From positions 992,001 to 1,056,000 of the forward strand of contig CAVPJX010000001.1 in the NCBI GenBank assembly GCA_963705545.1: 64,000 bases of DNA. Reading direction: 5' to 3'. Under the pieces are notes generated by a model. It searched no databases, was not told the DNA's origin, and worked only from the letters and a program-made list of their open reading frames with translations. The translations under genes were made by a program, and so were the position numbers. This document shows positions 24,849-34,071 of this stretch, piece after piece; position 1 is the stretch's first letter; the number at the start of each line of letters is the position of its first letter. Source of the DNA: DATBLY01 sp963705545 (GTDB taxonomy: Bacteria; Actinomycetota; UBA4738; HRBIN12).

Positions 24849-26026
24849 AGGTCCTCGATCTCCGCGTCGACCGGCACCTCGATCCGCTCCTGGACCCTGG
24901 GAGCCTCCACCACTTCGAACAGGTATCGCTGGGTCTGCACGTGGTAGAGCGCACCCGTCCGGCGCGACGACAGGCCGATCGTCACCCAGTACTTGCCGGC
25001 CTGGTAGGGGAACGACGGGATCGTGAAGCGGACCCGCTTCTTCCCGTCGAAGGGCGCGATGTCGATCCCGTGCCCCGACGTCCGGGCATCCAGGATGGGA
25101 TGGTTCGTGGCCCCGTCCAGGATCTCGAAGTCCACGTCCAGGTCGTCCACCGGTTCGTTCGTGCGGACATCGATCCGGATCGTGAGCGGGTCGCCGGCGA
25201 GGACCGGCCCCTCGATCCGACCGGACGCGCGCACCAGCTCGACCGAAGCGATCTCGGCCCGACGCGATCCCTCCTCGGGCACGAACCCGGGGTCGGTCAC
25301 GCCCAGCAGGACGTACCGCATCTCGCGCACGACGTCGTCTGGGGCACCCGTCGCGTGGACGCGGCCGTGGTGCAGCATCACCGCGCGGTCGCAGACCTCG
25401 CGCACCGTGTCGAGCGCGTGCGTGACCAGGACGATCGTGCGGCCCTCGGCCTGGAAGCGACCCACCCGCTCCAGGCAGCGCGCCTGGAAGGCCTCGTCGC
25501 CGACCGCTAGGACCTCGTCGATCAGCAGGATGTCCGGTTCTACGTGAACCGCGACCGCGAACCCGAGCCGCACGAGCATCCCCGAGGAGTAGAACTTCGT
25601 CTGGTTGTCCATGAACTCACCGAGCTCGGCGAACGCGACGATGTCGTCGAGGACCCGGTCCGTGTCGCGGCGCGACAGTCCCAGGAACGAGGCGTTCAGA
25701 TACACGTTCTCGCGACCCGTGAGCTCGGGATGGAACCCCGCGCCGAGCTCGAGCAGGGCGGCGAGGCGCCCCCGGGAACGGATCACGCCTTCGGTCGGGC
25801 GGAGGATCCCCGCGATGCATTTCAACAGCGTGGTCTTCCCGGAGCCGTTGTGGCCGATCAGCCCGAGCGTGCCGCCGTCGGGCACGTCGATCGAGACGTC
25901 GCGCAGCGCCCAGAAGTCCTCCGATCGCATCCGTCCGGAGAGCAGGCGCTGCTTGACCGACGTCGGCTTCTCCCGGAACAGGCGGAAGCGCTTCGAGACG
26001 CCCTCGACCTCGATCGCGGCGGTCAC
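24845..26026 (-). CDS. Polysaccharide ABC exporter ATPase (Wzt/TagH-like) with C-terminal substrate-recognition domain
   Basis: GTG at 26026 overlaps the permease stop (GTGA); 393 aa. N-terminal ABC domain: Walker A GLIGHNGSGKTTLLK, a Q-loop replaced by the Wzt-typical LGAGFHPELTGRENVYLN, signature FYSSGMLVRLGFAVAV, Walker B DILLIDEVLAVGDEAF and LVTHALD. The C-terminal ~140 residues are a beta domain like Wzt-C, which in O-antigen and teichoic systems binds the export-ready end of the polymer. This implies a finished polymer is capped or tagged before export. Confidence 0.93.
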   Translation of the reverse strand: MTAAIEVEGVSKRFRLFREKPTSVKQRLLSGRMRSEDFWALRDVSIDVPDGGTLGLIGHNGSGKTTLLKCIAGILRPTEGVIRSRGRLAALLELGAGFHPELTGRENVYLNASFLGLSRRDTDRVLDDIVAFAELGEFMDNQTKFYSSGMLVRLGFAVAVHVEPDILLIDEVLAVGDEAFQARCLERVGRFQAEGRTIVLVTHALDTVREVCDRAVMLHHGRVHATGAPDDVVREMRYVLLGVTDPGFVPEEGSRRAEIASVELVRASGRIEGPVLAGDPLTIRIDVRTNEPVDDLDVDFEILDGATNHPILDARTSGHGIDIAPFDGKKRVRFTIPSFPYQAGKYWVTIGLSSRRTGALYHVQTQRYLFEVVEAPRVQERIEVPVDAEIEDL

Positions 26027-26892
26027 AGCTCCTCCGCGAAGTCGCCCGAGCGACGGAAGAACAGGCGCCAGGACAGGTAGAGCAGGAGCGTCGAGGCGAC
26101 GATGACGATCGCCAGGACGCCGACGAGCCAGGCGACGCTCACGTCGGGCAGGACCGGCACGGTCGTCGTCACGCCGTCGATCGTCGTCTCGGGCGCCACC
26201 GCTCCGTACAGGGCGCGCTGGAACCCGAACACGATGTCGGCGAGCGGGTTCAACAGGAACGCGTTCCACAGGTCGATCCCCAGGAACGTCTTCCCGGACA
26301 ACTTCTCCTGCACGAGCGCGCCCGGATACACGATCGGCGTCGCCCAGAACCACACGAGCATCGCGAGCCCCACCAGGTGCCCCACGTCGCGATAGCGGAC
26401 GTTCAGCGCCGACGCCCAGAACACGAGGGCGGTCGTGAACACCAGCAGTGCGACGAACGACATCGGGTACAGCACGAGCGCGGGCAGGTGGAACCCGTAC
26501 CCGGTGACGAGCATGAACAGGAGCAGGACGGCCGACTGCAGCACGAGGTCCACGAGCGCCACGCCGACCGTCGCGAGCGGCAGGATCTCGCGCGGGAAGG
26601 CCACCTTCTTCACGAGGTTCGCGTTGTCGATCACGGCGCGGGTCCCGTTCGTGAGCGACGTGTTGAACAGGTTCCACGCCAGCAGGCCCGAGAGCAGGAA
26701 GACCGGGTAGTGCGGGGTCTGGTTGCCGAGCACCCGCACGACGAACGTGAACACGGCCAGGAACACCACCGGGTTCAGCAGGGACCACACGGCGCCGAGC
26801 ACCGAGGCCGTGTACTTGACCTTCAGCTCCTTGCGGATCAGGTTCGCGAGGATCTCGCGGTAGGCGGCGATCTCTCGCAGGCGGCTCAGCAC
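26023..26892 (-). CDS. Polysaccharide ABC exporter permease (Wzm/TagG-like)
   Basis: GTG at 26892; 289 aa, six TM segments. N-terminal cytoplasmic amphipathic stretch ELKVKYTASVLGAVWSLLNPVVFLAVFTFVV, and the family motif NANLVKKVAFPREILPLATV; later RYRDVGHLVGLAMLVWFWATPIVYP. Pairs with the adjoining ATPase to export an undecaprenyl-linked glycan. A 115-nt gap separates it from the upstream glycosyltransferase, where an internal promoter could exist. Confidence 0.94.
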   Translation of the reverse strand: MLSRLREIAAYREILANLIRKELKVKYTASVLGAVWSLLNPVVFLAVFTFVVRVLGNQTPHYPVFLLSGLLAWNLFNTSLTNGTRAVIDNANLVKKVAFPREILPLATVGVALVDLVLQSAVLLLFMLVTGYGFHLPALVLYPMSFVALLVFTTALVFWASALNVRYRDVGHLVGLAMLVWFWATPIVYPGALVQEKLSGKTFLGIDLWNAFLLNPLADIVFGFQRALYGAVAPETTIDGVTTTVPVLPDVSVAWLVGVLAIVIVASTLLLYLSWRLFFRRSGDFAEEL

Positions 26893-27007
26893 GCGCAGGC
26901 GCGGGGCCTCGGACGTGCGTTCGGTGACGGTCGCGGTGGCGATGGTCCGGCGCTCCCTGAACGGATCGAGCTGACGGGATCAGGCGTTCGCGCTGGTCAG
27001 CGGCTGC

Positions 27008-28408
27008 TCAGCGCGCGGACGAGTCTAGCAACGGACCCTCGTCGGACCCGCGATGATCCGATGGAGACCGCCGGAACGCCTCGAACGCCCGCGCGTAGCC
27101 GACGCCGATCCCCTCCCCCACCGCGGCCTCGTCCACCCCCATGTCGGCCAGGGATTTCGCCCAGATCCCGAGCGCCGCGTGCGCGGGATCGCCGGCGAGC
27201 GCCAGCGTCGCCTCGATGGCCTCCTCGTACCCGCGCGCGGTGGCTTCGGAGGTGGCCAGGCCCTCGACGTGGGCGCGCGCCGCCGCGCCCATCCGGACGC
27301 GGCGATCCTGATCCGCCAGCAGCTCCGCGATCGCCCGACCCAGCTCCGCCGGCTCGGGCACCCCCGCCGCCACGTGGACCACCAGGTCCCCGGGAACGTC
27401 GAGGTACGCGCCGGTGGCAGACACGATCGACGGCTTGCCCGCCTGCATCGCCCGCGAGAGCGACCCGCTCGCCTCGCCCCTCGTCGGGTGACGGAGGTCG
27501 ACCACGACGTCGGAGGCCACGAGCCAGGCGCGGAACTCGTCGTCGGTCACGTCGGTCGCGAGCGTCGCGCGCGGCCCGAGCCCCGCACGGCGGATCAGCT
27601 GTTCGGGGTCGTACCCGGGGATCCGCCGCCCGACGAGCGCGATGTGCACCCCCTCGTCGAGGCCGCCCACGGCGGCCAGGAGCGGCTCCAGCTGCTTCGC
27701 CGGGTTCAGATCGCCCGGGGCGAGCACGAGCGCGCGCATCCCGCGGGCGGCGAGCCCGGCACGGATCGCTCGGGCGCGCGGCTCGGCGCGCCCGAACGCG
27801 GCGGGGTCCTCGACCGAGGGATGCGGCACGACGAAGACGGGCGTCCGGCACCCCAGCTCCTGCAGGTACCCGCGACCGAAGTTCCCGTGCACCACGATCC
27901 CGCGGGCCCGTCGGGCGACGTGAGCCGCCCACGGGATCCGAAGGGGGTCGTTGCGGAGGATGTCGGGAGAGGTGAGGTTGCGCTGCAGCGCCTGCGCCTC
28001 GCGCAGCGCCTTGAACGCGAGCGGGTCGCCGAGCGTCCGCAGGGCGGCGACGAAGTCGTCGAGCGCCAGGTCGTGCAGGACGATCAGCGAGGCGGGCGCG
28101 ACGTAGGTCGCACGGTAGGGCTCGAGGTGGAACTCGGCGTTGTTCCCGAGCTGGAACACCCCGAGGTGGTAGCCGTGCAGTCGCGGCGTCATCCGAGGCT
28201 CGAACGGCCACACGACGTCCACCCGGTGTCGCTCCATGAACCCGATCCGCTCGAGGCCGTCGAGCACCGCGCGGTCGTAACTCGCGATGCCGGTCGGGGC
28301 GGGCGGGAGCGGTCCGCAGAACAGGACCTCCCCGACCGACCCCGGACCGGGCGGGCCGGGATCGGAGAGCACGCGGCGCGCGAGCCTCGAGAGCCGGTCG
28401 CGGATCAT
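27008..28408 (-). CDS. GT4-type glycosyltransferase, 466 aa
   Basis: ATG at 28408 overlaps the upstream glycosyltransferase stop (ATGA). GT-B fold: N-terminal VLFCGPLPPAPTGIASYDRAVL, with the donor domain showing LVLAPGDLNPAKQLEPLLAAV, HIALVGRRIPGYDPEQLIRRAGL and LVASDVVVDLRHPTRGEASGSLSRAMQAGKPSIVS, the place of the conserved E(x)7E motif. A ~50-residue C-terminal extension is unusual (GIWAKSLADMGVDEAAVGEG...). Cytoplasmic; probably adds a sugar during assembly of the exported polymer. Sugar specificity is not apparent. Confidence 0.88.
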   Translation of the reverse strand: MIRDRLSRLARRVLSDPGPPGPGSVGEVLFCGPLPPAPTGIASYDRAVLDGLERIGFMERHRVDVVWPFEPRMTPRLHGYHLGVFQLGNNAEFHLEPYRATYVAPASLIVLHDLALDDFVAALRTLGDPLAFKALREAQALQRNLTSPDILRNDPLRIPWAAHVARRARGIVVHGNFGRGYLQELGCRTPVFVVPHPSVEDPAAFGRAEPRARAIRAGLAARGMRALVLAPGDLNPAKQLEPLLAAVGGLDEGVHIALVGRRIPGYDPEQLIRRAGLGPRATLATDVTDDEFRAWLVASDVVVDLRHPTRGEASGSLSRAMQAGKPSIVSATGAYLDVPGDLVVHVAAGVPEPAELGRAIAELLADQDRRVRMGAAARAHVEGLATSEATARGYEEAIEATLALAGDPAHAALGIWAKSLADMGVDEAAVGEGIGVGYARAFEAFRRSPSDHRGSDEGPLLDSSAR

Positions 28409-29457
28409 GCGTCGAGCAGTCGCGTGACCACGTCCGGCCAGCGGGGAACCTCGGCACGGACGACGGCGTTGCCCGCGCGCCCGAGGCGCTCCGCGAGGTC
28501 ACGGTCCGAGTACAGGCGATCGAACGCCTCCGCGATCGCGCGAGGCTCGGGCGGCACGACCGCCCCCGTCTCGCCCTCGAAGACGAACTCGAGTGGCCCG
28601 CCGCTGTCCGTGAGGGTCACGACCGGCCTCGCGGCGGCGAACCCCTCGATCGTGACATAGCCGTAGTCCTCGTCGAACGGTCCGTAGTACACGGCCAGGG
28701 CCGTCTCGTAGAGCTCGTACAACCGCTCGTCCGAGGCGCCGATCTCGAAGCTCACGCGGTCGCCGACGCCCGCACGCTCGACGCGATCGCGGAGCGACCG
28801 CTCGTCCGGGCCGCGCCCCACGAGCACGAGACGAACGCCCGTGCGCACGTGCGCCATCGCGTCGATCGCGAGCGACTGGCGCTTGAGGCTCTCCATCCGG
28901 CTGGGGAAGACGACGTGATCGCCGATCGGTCCGGCCGGTTTGTCCAGCAGCGCCTCCATCACCGGCGAGGGGTGGTACAGCGGTTCGGCCGGGATCCGCA
29001 GCGAGTCCCACAACCGAGCCTGCACGTTCTTCGAGTTCGTGAAGACGCGCTTGGCCTCGTTCAGCGCGAGGCGGTCGGCGTTCCAGACCATGTCGCGGAC
29101 GGCGGCGCCGTCGTGCTGACGCGAGAGGTCGGCGAAGTCGGGATGGTCCCACAACTCGTAGGCCGTGCGGTGCTGATGCATCAGCCACACGATCTTGCGC
29201 TCGTGCTCGACGAGGTACGCGGGGAACTTCAAACCGATGACCGCGTCCACCCGCAGACCGTTCGACTCGGTGATGTCGAAGCTCCGCCACACGGCCATCT
29301 GATGCGCGAGCTGCGACGCCGGGTACCACTTGCCGGCGATCTGGACCAGGTCCGCCTCGTGACCGGCGGCTCGCAGCGCGCGCGTCAGTTGTTCGGCATG
29401 CGTCTCGGCTCCGCCGCGGACGAACGCGGTCTGAGGATGCAGGACCGCGACCCTCAC
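28405..29457 (-). CDS. GT4-type glycosyltransferase, 350 aa
   Basis: GTG at 29457 overlaps the preceding small gene (GTGA). Starts VRVAVLHPQTAFVRGGAETHAEQLTRAL, a GT4 N-terminal loop with GGAE. The C-terminal half has HVVFPSRMESLKRQSLAIDAM, RLVLVGRGPDERSLRDRV and YYGPFDEDYGYVTIEGFAAARPVVTLTDSGGPLEFV, including the EGF...E nucleotide-sugar motif. LMHQHRTAYELWDHPDF is typical of a subgroup acting on surface glycans. Its two partners (27008 and 31752) are distant paralogues, consistent with sequential sugar additions. Confidence 0.9.
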   Translation of the reverse strand: MRVAVLHPQTAFVRGGAETHAEQLTRALRAAGHEADLVQIAGKWYPASQLAHQMAVWRSFDITESNGLRVDAVIGLKFPAYLVEHERKIVWLMHQHRTAYELWDHPDFADLSRQHDGAAVRDMVWNADRLALNEAKRVFTNSKNVQARLWDSLRIPAEPLYHPSPVMEALLDKPAGPIGDHVVFPSRMESLKRQSLAIDAMAHVRTGVRLVLVGRGPDERSLRDRVERAGVGDRVSFEIGASDERLYELYETALAVYYGPFDEDYGYVTIEGFAAARPVVTLTDSGGPLEFVFEGETGAVVPPEPRAIAEAFDRLYSDRDLAERLGRAGNAVVRAEVPRWPDVVTRLLDA

Positions 29458-29858
29458 GGGGAGGGTTCCTCGCGCTCGCCGGCGTCGACCTCGCCGGCCG
29501 CGCGGCGGAGCTGCCCGATCTCGACCTCGGCGGCCATCAATCGCTCGGCGAGCCCGGTCGTGAGCTCGGTGAGGTCCCCGACGACCCGGTCGTACCGGCG
29601 CGACACCGGGCGCAACGTGCGGAAGAGTCCGTACTTCAGCCTCCGGCGCCAACGCGACGGCGACGCCAGGTACCCCTCACCTTGCGGGACGGACGCGAGC
29701 TCGTCGGCGCGCAGCTGCGCCGCGAGGTCCATCAGGCGGTCGCGCACCTCGGGGGTGGTCAGGCGCGCCCGGGAGACGCGATCCTGTGCCCAGTAGAGCT
29801 CGCGGGCGAGCTCGGAGGCGGCGGGGTCGGGCTCGGTGGGATCGGGTTGGCCAGCCAT
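29454..29858 (-). CDS. Hypothetical helical protein in polysaccharide operon, 134 aa
   Basis: ATG at 29858; overlaps the next GT4 gene by 4 nt. Charged, alpha-helical: ASELARELYWAQDRVSRARL, TPEVRDRLMDLAAQLRADEL, then WRRRLKYGLFRTLRPVSRRYDRVVGDLTELTTGLAERLM. The amphipathic basic segment RRRLKYGLFRTLRPVSRR could bind the membrane surface, and the flanking helices look like coiled coil. No family recognised. Coupling with the GT4 gene suggests a scaffold or chaperone for the glycosyltransferases. Confidence 0.75.
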   Translation of the reverse strand: MAGQPDPTEPDPAASELARELYWAQDRVSRARLTTPEVRDRLMDLAAQLRADELASVPQGEGYLASPSRWRRRLKYGLFRTLRPVSRRYDRVVGDLTELTTGLAERLMAAEVEIGQLRRAAGEVDAGEREEPSP

Positions 29859-29917
29859 CGGCGCAGGTCAGCGTAGCATCCGACCTTCCCGCGACCGCCA
29901 GCGGACCCGGCGGGCGG

Positions 29918-30748
29918 CTAGGCGCCGAGGAACGCTCGGAGCGCCTCGTCGAGCGAGGGCATCGGCTCGAGCCCGAGCGCCGGCAGCCGGACGCTCGTGA
30001 GGGACGCATCCGTCGGGCGCGGCGCGGGGAGCACGAGGTCGGATGAGGCCTGCCGTTCGACCTCGCCCGACAAACCACCGATCGCCTTGGCTCGCGTCAG
30101 CACGTCGAACCAACAGGCGCGCTCGGGTCCGGCCACGTGGTAGGTGCCGGGACGACCCGCCAGCACGAGCGGCAGCAGCCGCGCGGCGAGCTCCCGCACA
30201 GGGGTCGGCGTCCCGAACCGGTCCGCCAGCCCGCCCACCGTCTCCCCCGCGCGGAGCCGCTCGATCGCGGTGCTCGCGTAATCCGCTCCTCCGCCGAAGA
30301 CCTGGCCGGTCCGCACGATCACGTGGCGCCACCAGGCCTCACGCACCAGGCGCTCCCCGGCGAGCTTCGTCCGGCCGTAGACCGACAGCGGCCGTGGGTC
30401 GTCGAACTCGTCGTAGGCCGCGCCCTTCGTGCCGTCGAAGACGTAGTCGGTCGACACGTGCAGCAGCCACGCGTCCGTCACCCGGGCCGCGAGGGCGAGG
30501 CTCTGCGGGCCATGCGCGTTGTCGCGCCAGGCTCGCCCCGGATCGGACTCGTTCGCGTCCACCGCGGTGAACGCCGCCAGGTTCACGATCAGGTGCGGCT
30601 CGAGGGGCGGCACCGACCGCATCACGGCGTCGTGATCGCCGATGTCGAGCTCGGCGTGCGTGAACGCGGACACCGAATGGTGCGCGGGCAGCTGCGCGAG
30701 GAAGGTCCGGGCGAGCCCGCCGCCGGCGCCCGTGACGACCAGCCTCAC
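29918..30748 (-). CDS. rmlD: dTDP-4-dehydrorhamnose reductase
   Basis: Last step of dTDP-L-rhamnose synthesis. GTG at 30748 overlaps the rmlB stop (GTGA); 276 aa. Rossmann loop VTGAGGGLARTF, HVSTDYVFDGTKGAAYDEFDDPRPLSVYGRTKLAGERLV with the catalytic Thr/Tyr-xxx-Lys, and TPTPVRELAARLL. There is no separate RmlC epimerase in the window, so the 3,5-epimerase must be encoded elsewhere or this sugar is a different 6-deoxyhexose. Confidence 0.92.
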   Translation of the reverse strand: MRLVVTGAGGGLARTFLAQLPAHHSVSAFTHAELDIGDHDAVMRSVPPLEPHLIVNLAAFTAVDANESDPGRAWRDNAHGPQSLALAARVTDAWLLHVSTDYVFDGTKGAAYDEFDDPRPLSVYGRTKLAGERLVREAWWRHVIVRTGQVFGGGADYASTAIERLRAGETVGGLADRFGTPTPVRELAARLLPLVLAGRPGTYHVAGPERACWFDVLTRAKAIGGLSGEVERQASSDLVLPAPRPTDASLTSVRLPALGLEPMPSLDEALRAFLGA

Positions 30749-31722
30749 CCCGCGACCCCGGCGAGCATCGCCTCGACCCACCCACGGTGATCGCGGTACC
30801 AGGCCACGGTCCGGGCGAGCCCCTCGTCGAAGGCCACCTCGGGCGCCCACCCCAGCGCGCGCAGGCGCGCGTCGTCGAGGCCGTAGCGGAAGTCGTGGCC
30901 GGGCCGGGCGTCGACGAACGCGATCGTCGCCGGGTCGGCCCCCGCGAGCACGCAGATGCGCTGCGCCAGCTCGAGGTTCGTGAGCTCGGTCCCGCTCCCG
31001 ATGTTGTACGTGCCTCCCGGCTCGCCGCGTTCGAGGACCACGAGGCATGCCCGTGCCCAGTCGGTGACGTACAACCATTCGCGACGTTGCTCACCCGCGT
31101 CGTACACGGGGAGGGGACGGCCGTCGAGGGCGGCCGTCGCGAACACCGGGATCGCCTTCTCGGGGTTCTGGCGGGGGCCGTACGCGTTCGTGCCGCGGAC
31201 GATCGTGACGGGGACGCCGAAGGTCACGTGATAGGCGCGGGCGATCAGCTCGGCGGCCGCCTTGCTCGCGGCGTACGGGCTCCGTGGGGCGGGCGCGTCG
31301 TCCTCGTGGAACGCCGAGCCCTCGCGTCCTTCGCCGTAGACCTCGTCGGTCGAGACGAGCAGGAGGGGACGCCCGCGGTCGCGACACGCGTCCAACACCA
31401 CCTGCGTGCCGAGCACGTTCGTACGGATGAACTCGCCCGGCCCCTCGATGCTCCGGTCGACGTGGGACTCCGCCGCCGCGTGCACCACCCGGTCGACGCC
31501 GTCGACCAGCGCTCCCACCGCCGCGGGATCGGTCACGTCCCCGCGCACGAACCGGAAGCGCGGGTGGTCGTCGTGCAGCGAGAGGTTCTCCAAGCTCCCG
31601 GCGTAGGTCAGCTTGTCCAGCACGGTGACCTGCACGCGAGGGTCGGCGAGCAGGGCGTCGATCAGATGTGAGCCGATGAAGCCGGCGCCGCCCGTCACGA
31701 GCACGTGGGTATCGCTGGTCAT
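30745..31722 (-). CDS. rmlB: dTDP-glucose 4,6-dehydratase
   Basis: Converts dTDP-glucose to dTDP-4-keto-6-deoxyglucose. ATG at 31722; 325 aa. NAD loop VTGGAGFIGSHLIDALL, LDKLTYAGSLENL, HAAAESHVDRSI, STDEVYGEG, and the active-site SPYAASKAAAEL Tyr-xxx-Lys plus RGTNAYGPRQNPEKAIPVF and the RREWLYVTDWARA motif (a Trp-Ala variant of the usual WLYVEDH). Follows the GT4 gene closely; a large open frame of that gene runs across it because the GT4 stop is missing (see GT4 at 31752). Confidence 0.95.
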   Translation of the reverse strand: MTSDTHVLVTGGAGFIGSHLIDALLADPRVQVTVLDKLTYAGSLENLSLHDDHPRFRFVRGDVTDPAAVGALVDGVDRVVHAAAESHVDRSIEGPGEFIRTNVLGTQVVLDACRDRGRPLLLVSTDEVYGEGREGSAFHEDDAPAPRSPYAASKAAAELIARAYHVTFGVPVTIVRGTNAYGPRQNPEKAIPVFATAALDGRPLPVYDAGEQRREWLYVTDWARACLVVLERGEPGGTYNIGSGTELTNLELAQRICVLAGADPATIAFVDARPGHDFRYGLDDARLRALGWAPEVAFDEGLARTVAWYRDHRGWVEAMLAGVAG

Positions 31723-31751
31723 CGGCAGGGCCTTTCGGGTGTGCGCCGAGT

Positions 31752-32944
31752 CTATCCGGGCCCACCCACCTCGGGCCCACCCACCTCGGGCCCCCCTCCG
31801 CGGCCCCGTGGAGCACCTCGGCGGTCTGCTGCGCCGTGCGCTCCCACGTGAACCGAGCCGCGCGCGCCACGCCGGAGGCCGACAGCATGGCCCGCAGGTC
31901 CTCGTCCCCGAGCAGCTCGGCCAGACCCGCCGCGATCGACGCGGTGTCCTCCGGGTCCACCAGGATCGCCGCGTCTCCCGCCACCTCGGGAAGCGACGAT
32001 CCGTTCGCGGTCACCACGGGGACCCCGGCGGCGAACGCTTCCAGGACCGGGAAGCCGAACCCCTCGTAGCGCGACGGGTAGGCGAGGACCGTCGCCCCCG
32101 AGAACAGCGCCACCTTGTCCCGTTCCGACACGTAGCCCGTGCGCACGATCCGCCGCTGCATCCCTTCGGGGAGCGCCGCGACGGCTTCCTCGACCTGCTC
32201 GACCGCCTTCGGCAACCAGGCCACGGGACCCCCGGCGATCACGAGCGACGCGGCCGTCCCCAGCTGGCCGAACGCGGCGACCAGACGCGCGAGGTTCTTG
32301 CGCGGCTCGATCCCACCGACGAACAGGACGTACGCGCCCTCGATCCCGAACTTGCGGCGCACGGCGTCGATGCTCGCCTGCGAGACCGGCGCGTACACGT
32401 CGGCGTCCACGCCGTGATGGATCACGTGGACGCGGTCCGGCTCGAGCGATCGCCAGTCCAGCAGATCCTCACGCGCCGAGGCCGACGGCACGATCACGGC
32501 GGGCGCCGCCTCCACCGAGCGCGCGAGCCGGCGCCGCCATCCGGCGTCGAACTGGGGCGCGCTCTCCGGGATGCGCAGGAACGCGAGGTCGTGCACGACC
32601 GGGACCGCCCGCTCCGGCCGGCCGGTCCGCGGTGGCAGGAAATTCGTCCCGAGGAGCACGTCGAACTCCCCGGCGAGCCATTCGACCCGGGGGAACCCGA
32701 GCCGCCACGACAGGGGCTGGAACAGACGCGACGGGATCCGTGACGCCTTCTCGGTGAGGTTCGGCAACTCCAACGCCGCGAAGCGCCGCCGGCCCCGGAA
32801 CACCCCTCGGACGTCGAGGTACCAGGCCACGAAGTCCGTCCCGGGGTCGGCGGCGGGCAGGTGGCGGACCATCCGGCGCACGTAGTGCGGGATCCCGGTG
32901 CCGCGCGGTCCCAGCGCCGGACGGGCGTCGATCACGACTCGCAC
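31752..32944 (-). CDS. GT4-type (mannosyltransferase-like) glycosyltransferase with apparent loss of its stop codon
   Basis: GTG at 32944. N-terminal VRVVIDARPALGPRGTGIPHYVRRM and the C-terminal GT4 motifs GAYVLFVGGIEPRKNLARLVAAF, VLAYPSRYEGFGFPVLEAFAAGVPVVTANGSSLPEVAGDAAILVDPED are all present. After the domain ends (...EVLHGAAEGG), the frame stays open for about 640 nt over rmlB. Inserting one base into the C6 run at 31791-31796 puts it into a frame ending at TAG 31754-31752, giving 397 aa, a normal GT4 length. The indel is probably a homopolymer error; the whole domain is intact. Confidence 0.8.
31761..31790. repeat. 15-bp exact tandem duplication at the 3' end of the GT4 gene
   Basis: CCCACCCACCTCGGG occurs twice in a row (31761-31775 and 31776-31790), directly next to the C6 run where the GT4 reading frame is lost. 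The duplication itself is in frame. Confidence 0.9.
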
Positions 32945-33009
32945 GCGCGACAGGCTAGCCGAGGCACTGCACCCTTCGGACCCGGCCCGGTTCGGCGCGC
33001 GGCTGCGGG

Positions 33010-34071
33010 TCAGCCGAGCTCGACGCGCCCGTGGTCGCCGACGACCAGGCGATGGATGCCCGGCTCCCCGGAGTGCCGCACCTCCGCGCCGCGTCCGAGG
33101 ATCGAGTCCGCGAGCGCCTCCACGCCGTTGACCCGGCAGTCCTCCATCACGATCGAGCCCCGGATCACGCTGCGCTGGACGACGCAGTTCCGCTCGATCG
33201 AGACGTCGGGTCCGATCGTCGAGTCCTCGATCACGGTGTCGGGGCCGATCGACACCGGGCCGACGATGCGCGAACGGATCACCTTCGCGCCCTCGCCGAG
33301 CGCCACGACGCCCTCGATCGTCGACGCCTCGTCGACCTGCCCGACGGTCGGAGCCGGCTGCAGGGCACCGAGCAAGACGCGGTTCGCCTCCAGGAGATCC
33401 GCCGGCCGTCCCGTGTCCTTCCACCACCCGCTCACCATCTCCGCCCGGACGGTCCGGCCGTGGTCGATCAGCCATTGGATCGCCTCGGTGATCTCGTACT
33501 CGCCGCGCCACGATGGCTCCAGCGTGTCGATCGCCTCGTGGATCGCGTCGTCGAACAGATACACGCCGACGAGGGCCAGGTCGCTGACGTGCTCCCGCGG
33601 CTTCTCGACGAGGCGCACCACCCGCTCGCCGTCGAGGACCGCGACGCCGAATCGTTCGGGCTCGGGCACGCGTGCGAGGAAGATCTGCGCGTCCGGCCGC
33701 GTGCGCTCGAACTCTTGAACGAAGCGCGACACCCCCTCGAGCAGGACGTTGTCGCCCAGGTACATCAGGAACGGTGCGCCCGCGACGAAGTCGCGGGCGC
33801 ACCGGACGGCGTCGGCCAGGCCGAGCGGCGCCGCCTGCGGGACGTAGGTCACGTCGAGGCCCCATGCCGAACCGTCACCCACCGCCGCGCGGATCTCGTC
33901 GCCGGTGGAGCCGATCACGATCCCGACCTCGGTGATACCGGCGTCGTGGATGCTCTCGAGCGCGTGGAACAGGATCGGCGAGCCGGCCACCGGGATCAGC
34001 TGCTTCGCGTTCGTGTGCGTGAGCGGGCGCAGGCGCGACCCCTCGCCCCCCGCCAGGACCAGCGCGCGCAT
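33010..34071 (-). CDS. rmlA: Glucose-1-phosphate thymidylyltransferase, long form with beta-helix tail
   Basis: Makes dTDP-glucose, the entry to dTDP-rhamnose. ATG at 34071 overlaps the LCP stop by one base; 353 aa. N-terminal MRALVLAGGEGSRLRPLTHTNAKQLIPVAGSPILF, VTYVPQAAPLGLADAVRCA, FLMYLGDNVLLEG, EKPREHVSDLALVGVYLF, WWKDTGRPADLLEANR. From residue ~245 come hexapeptide repeats (TIEGVVALGEGAKVIRSRIVG). This is the ~350-residue RmlA group found in actinobacteria and archaea, not the 290-residue enterobacterial type. Confidence 0.93.
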   Translation of the reverse strand: MRALVLAGGEGSRLRPLTHTNAKQLIPVAGSPILFHALESIHDAGITEVGIVIGSTGDEIRAAVGDGSAWGLDVTYVPQAAPLGLADAVRCARDFVAGAPFLMYLGDNVLLEGVSRFVQEFERTRPDAQIFLARVPEPERFGVAVLDGERVVRLVEKPREHVSDLALVGVYLFDDAIHEAIDTLEPSWRGEYEITEAIQWLIDHGRTVRAEMVSGWWKDTGRPADLLEANRVLLGALQPAPTVGQVDEASTIEGVVALGEGAKVIRSRIVGPVSIGPDTVIEDSTIGPDVSIERNCVVQRSVIRGSIVMEDCRVNGVEALADSILGRGAEVRHSGEPGIHRLVVGDHGRVELG

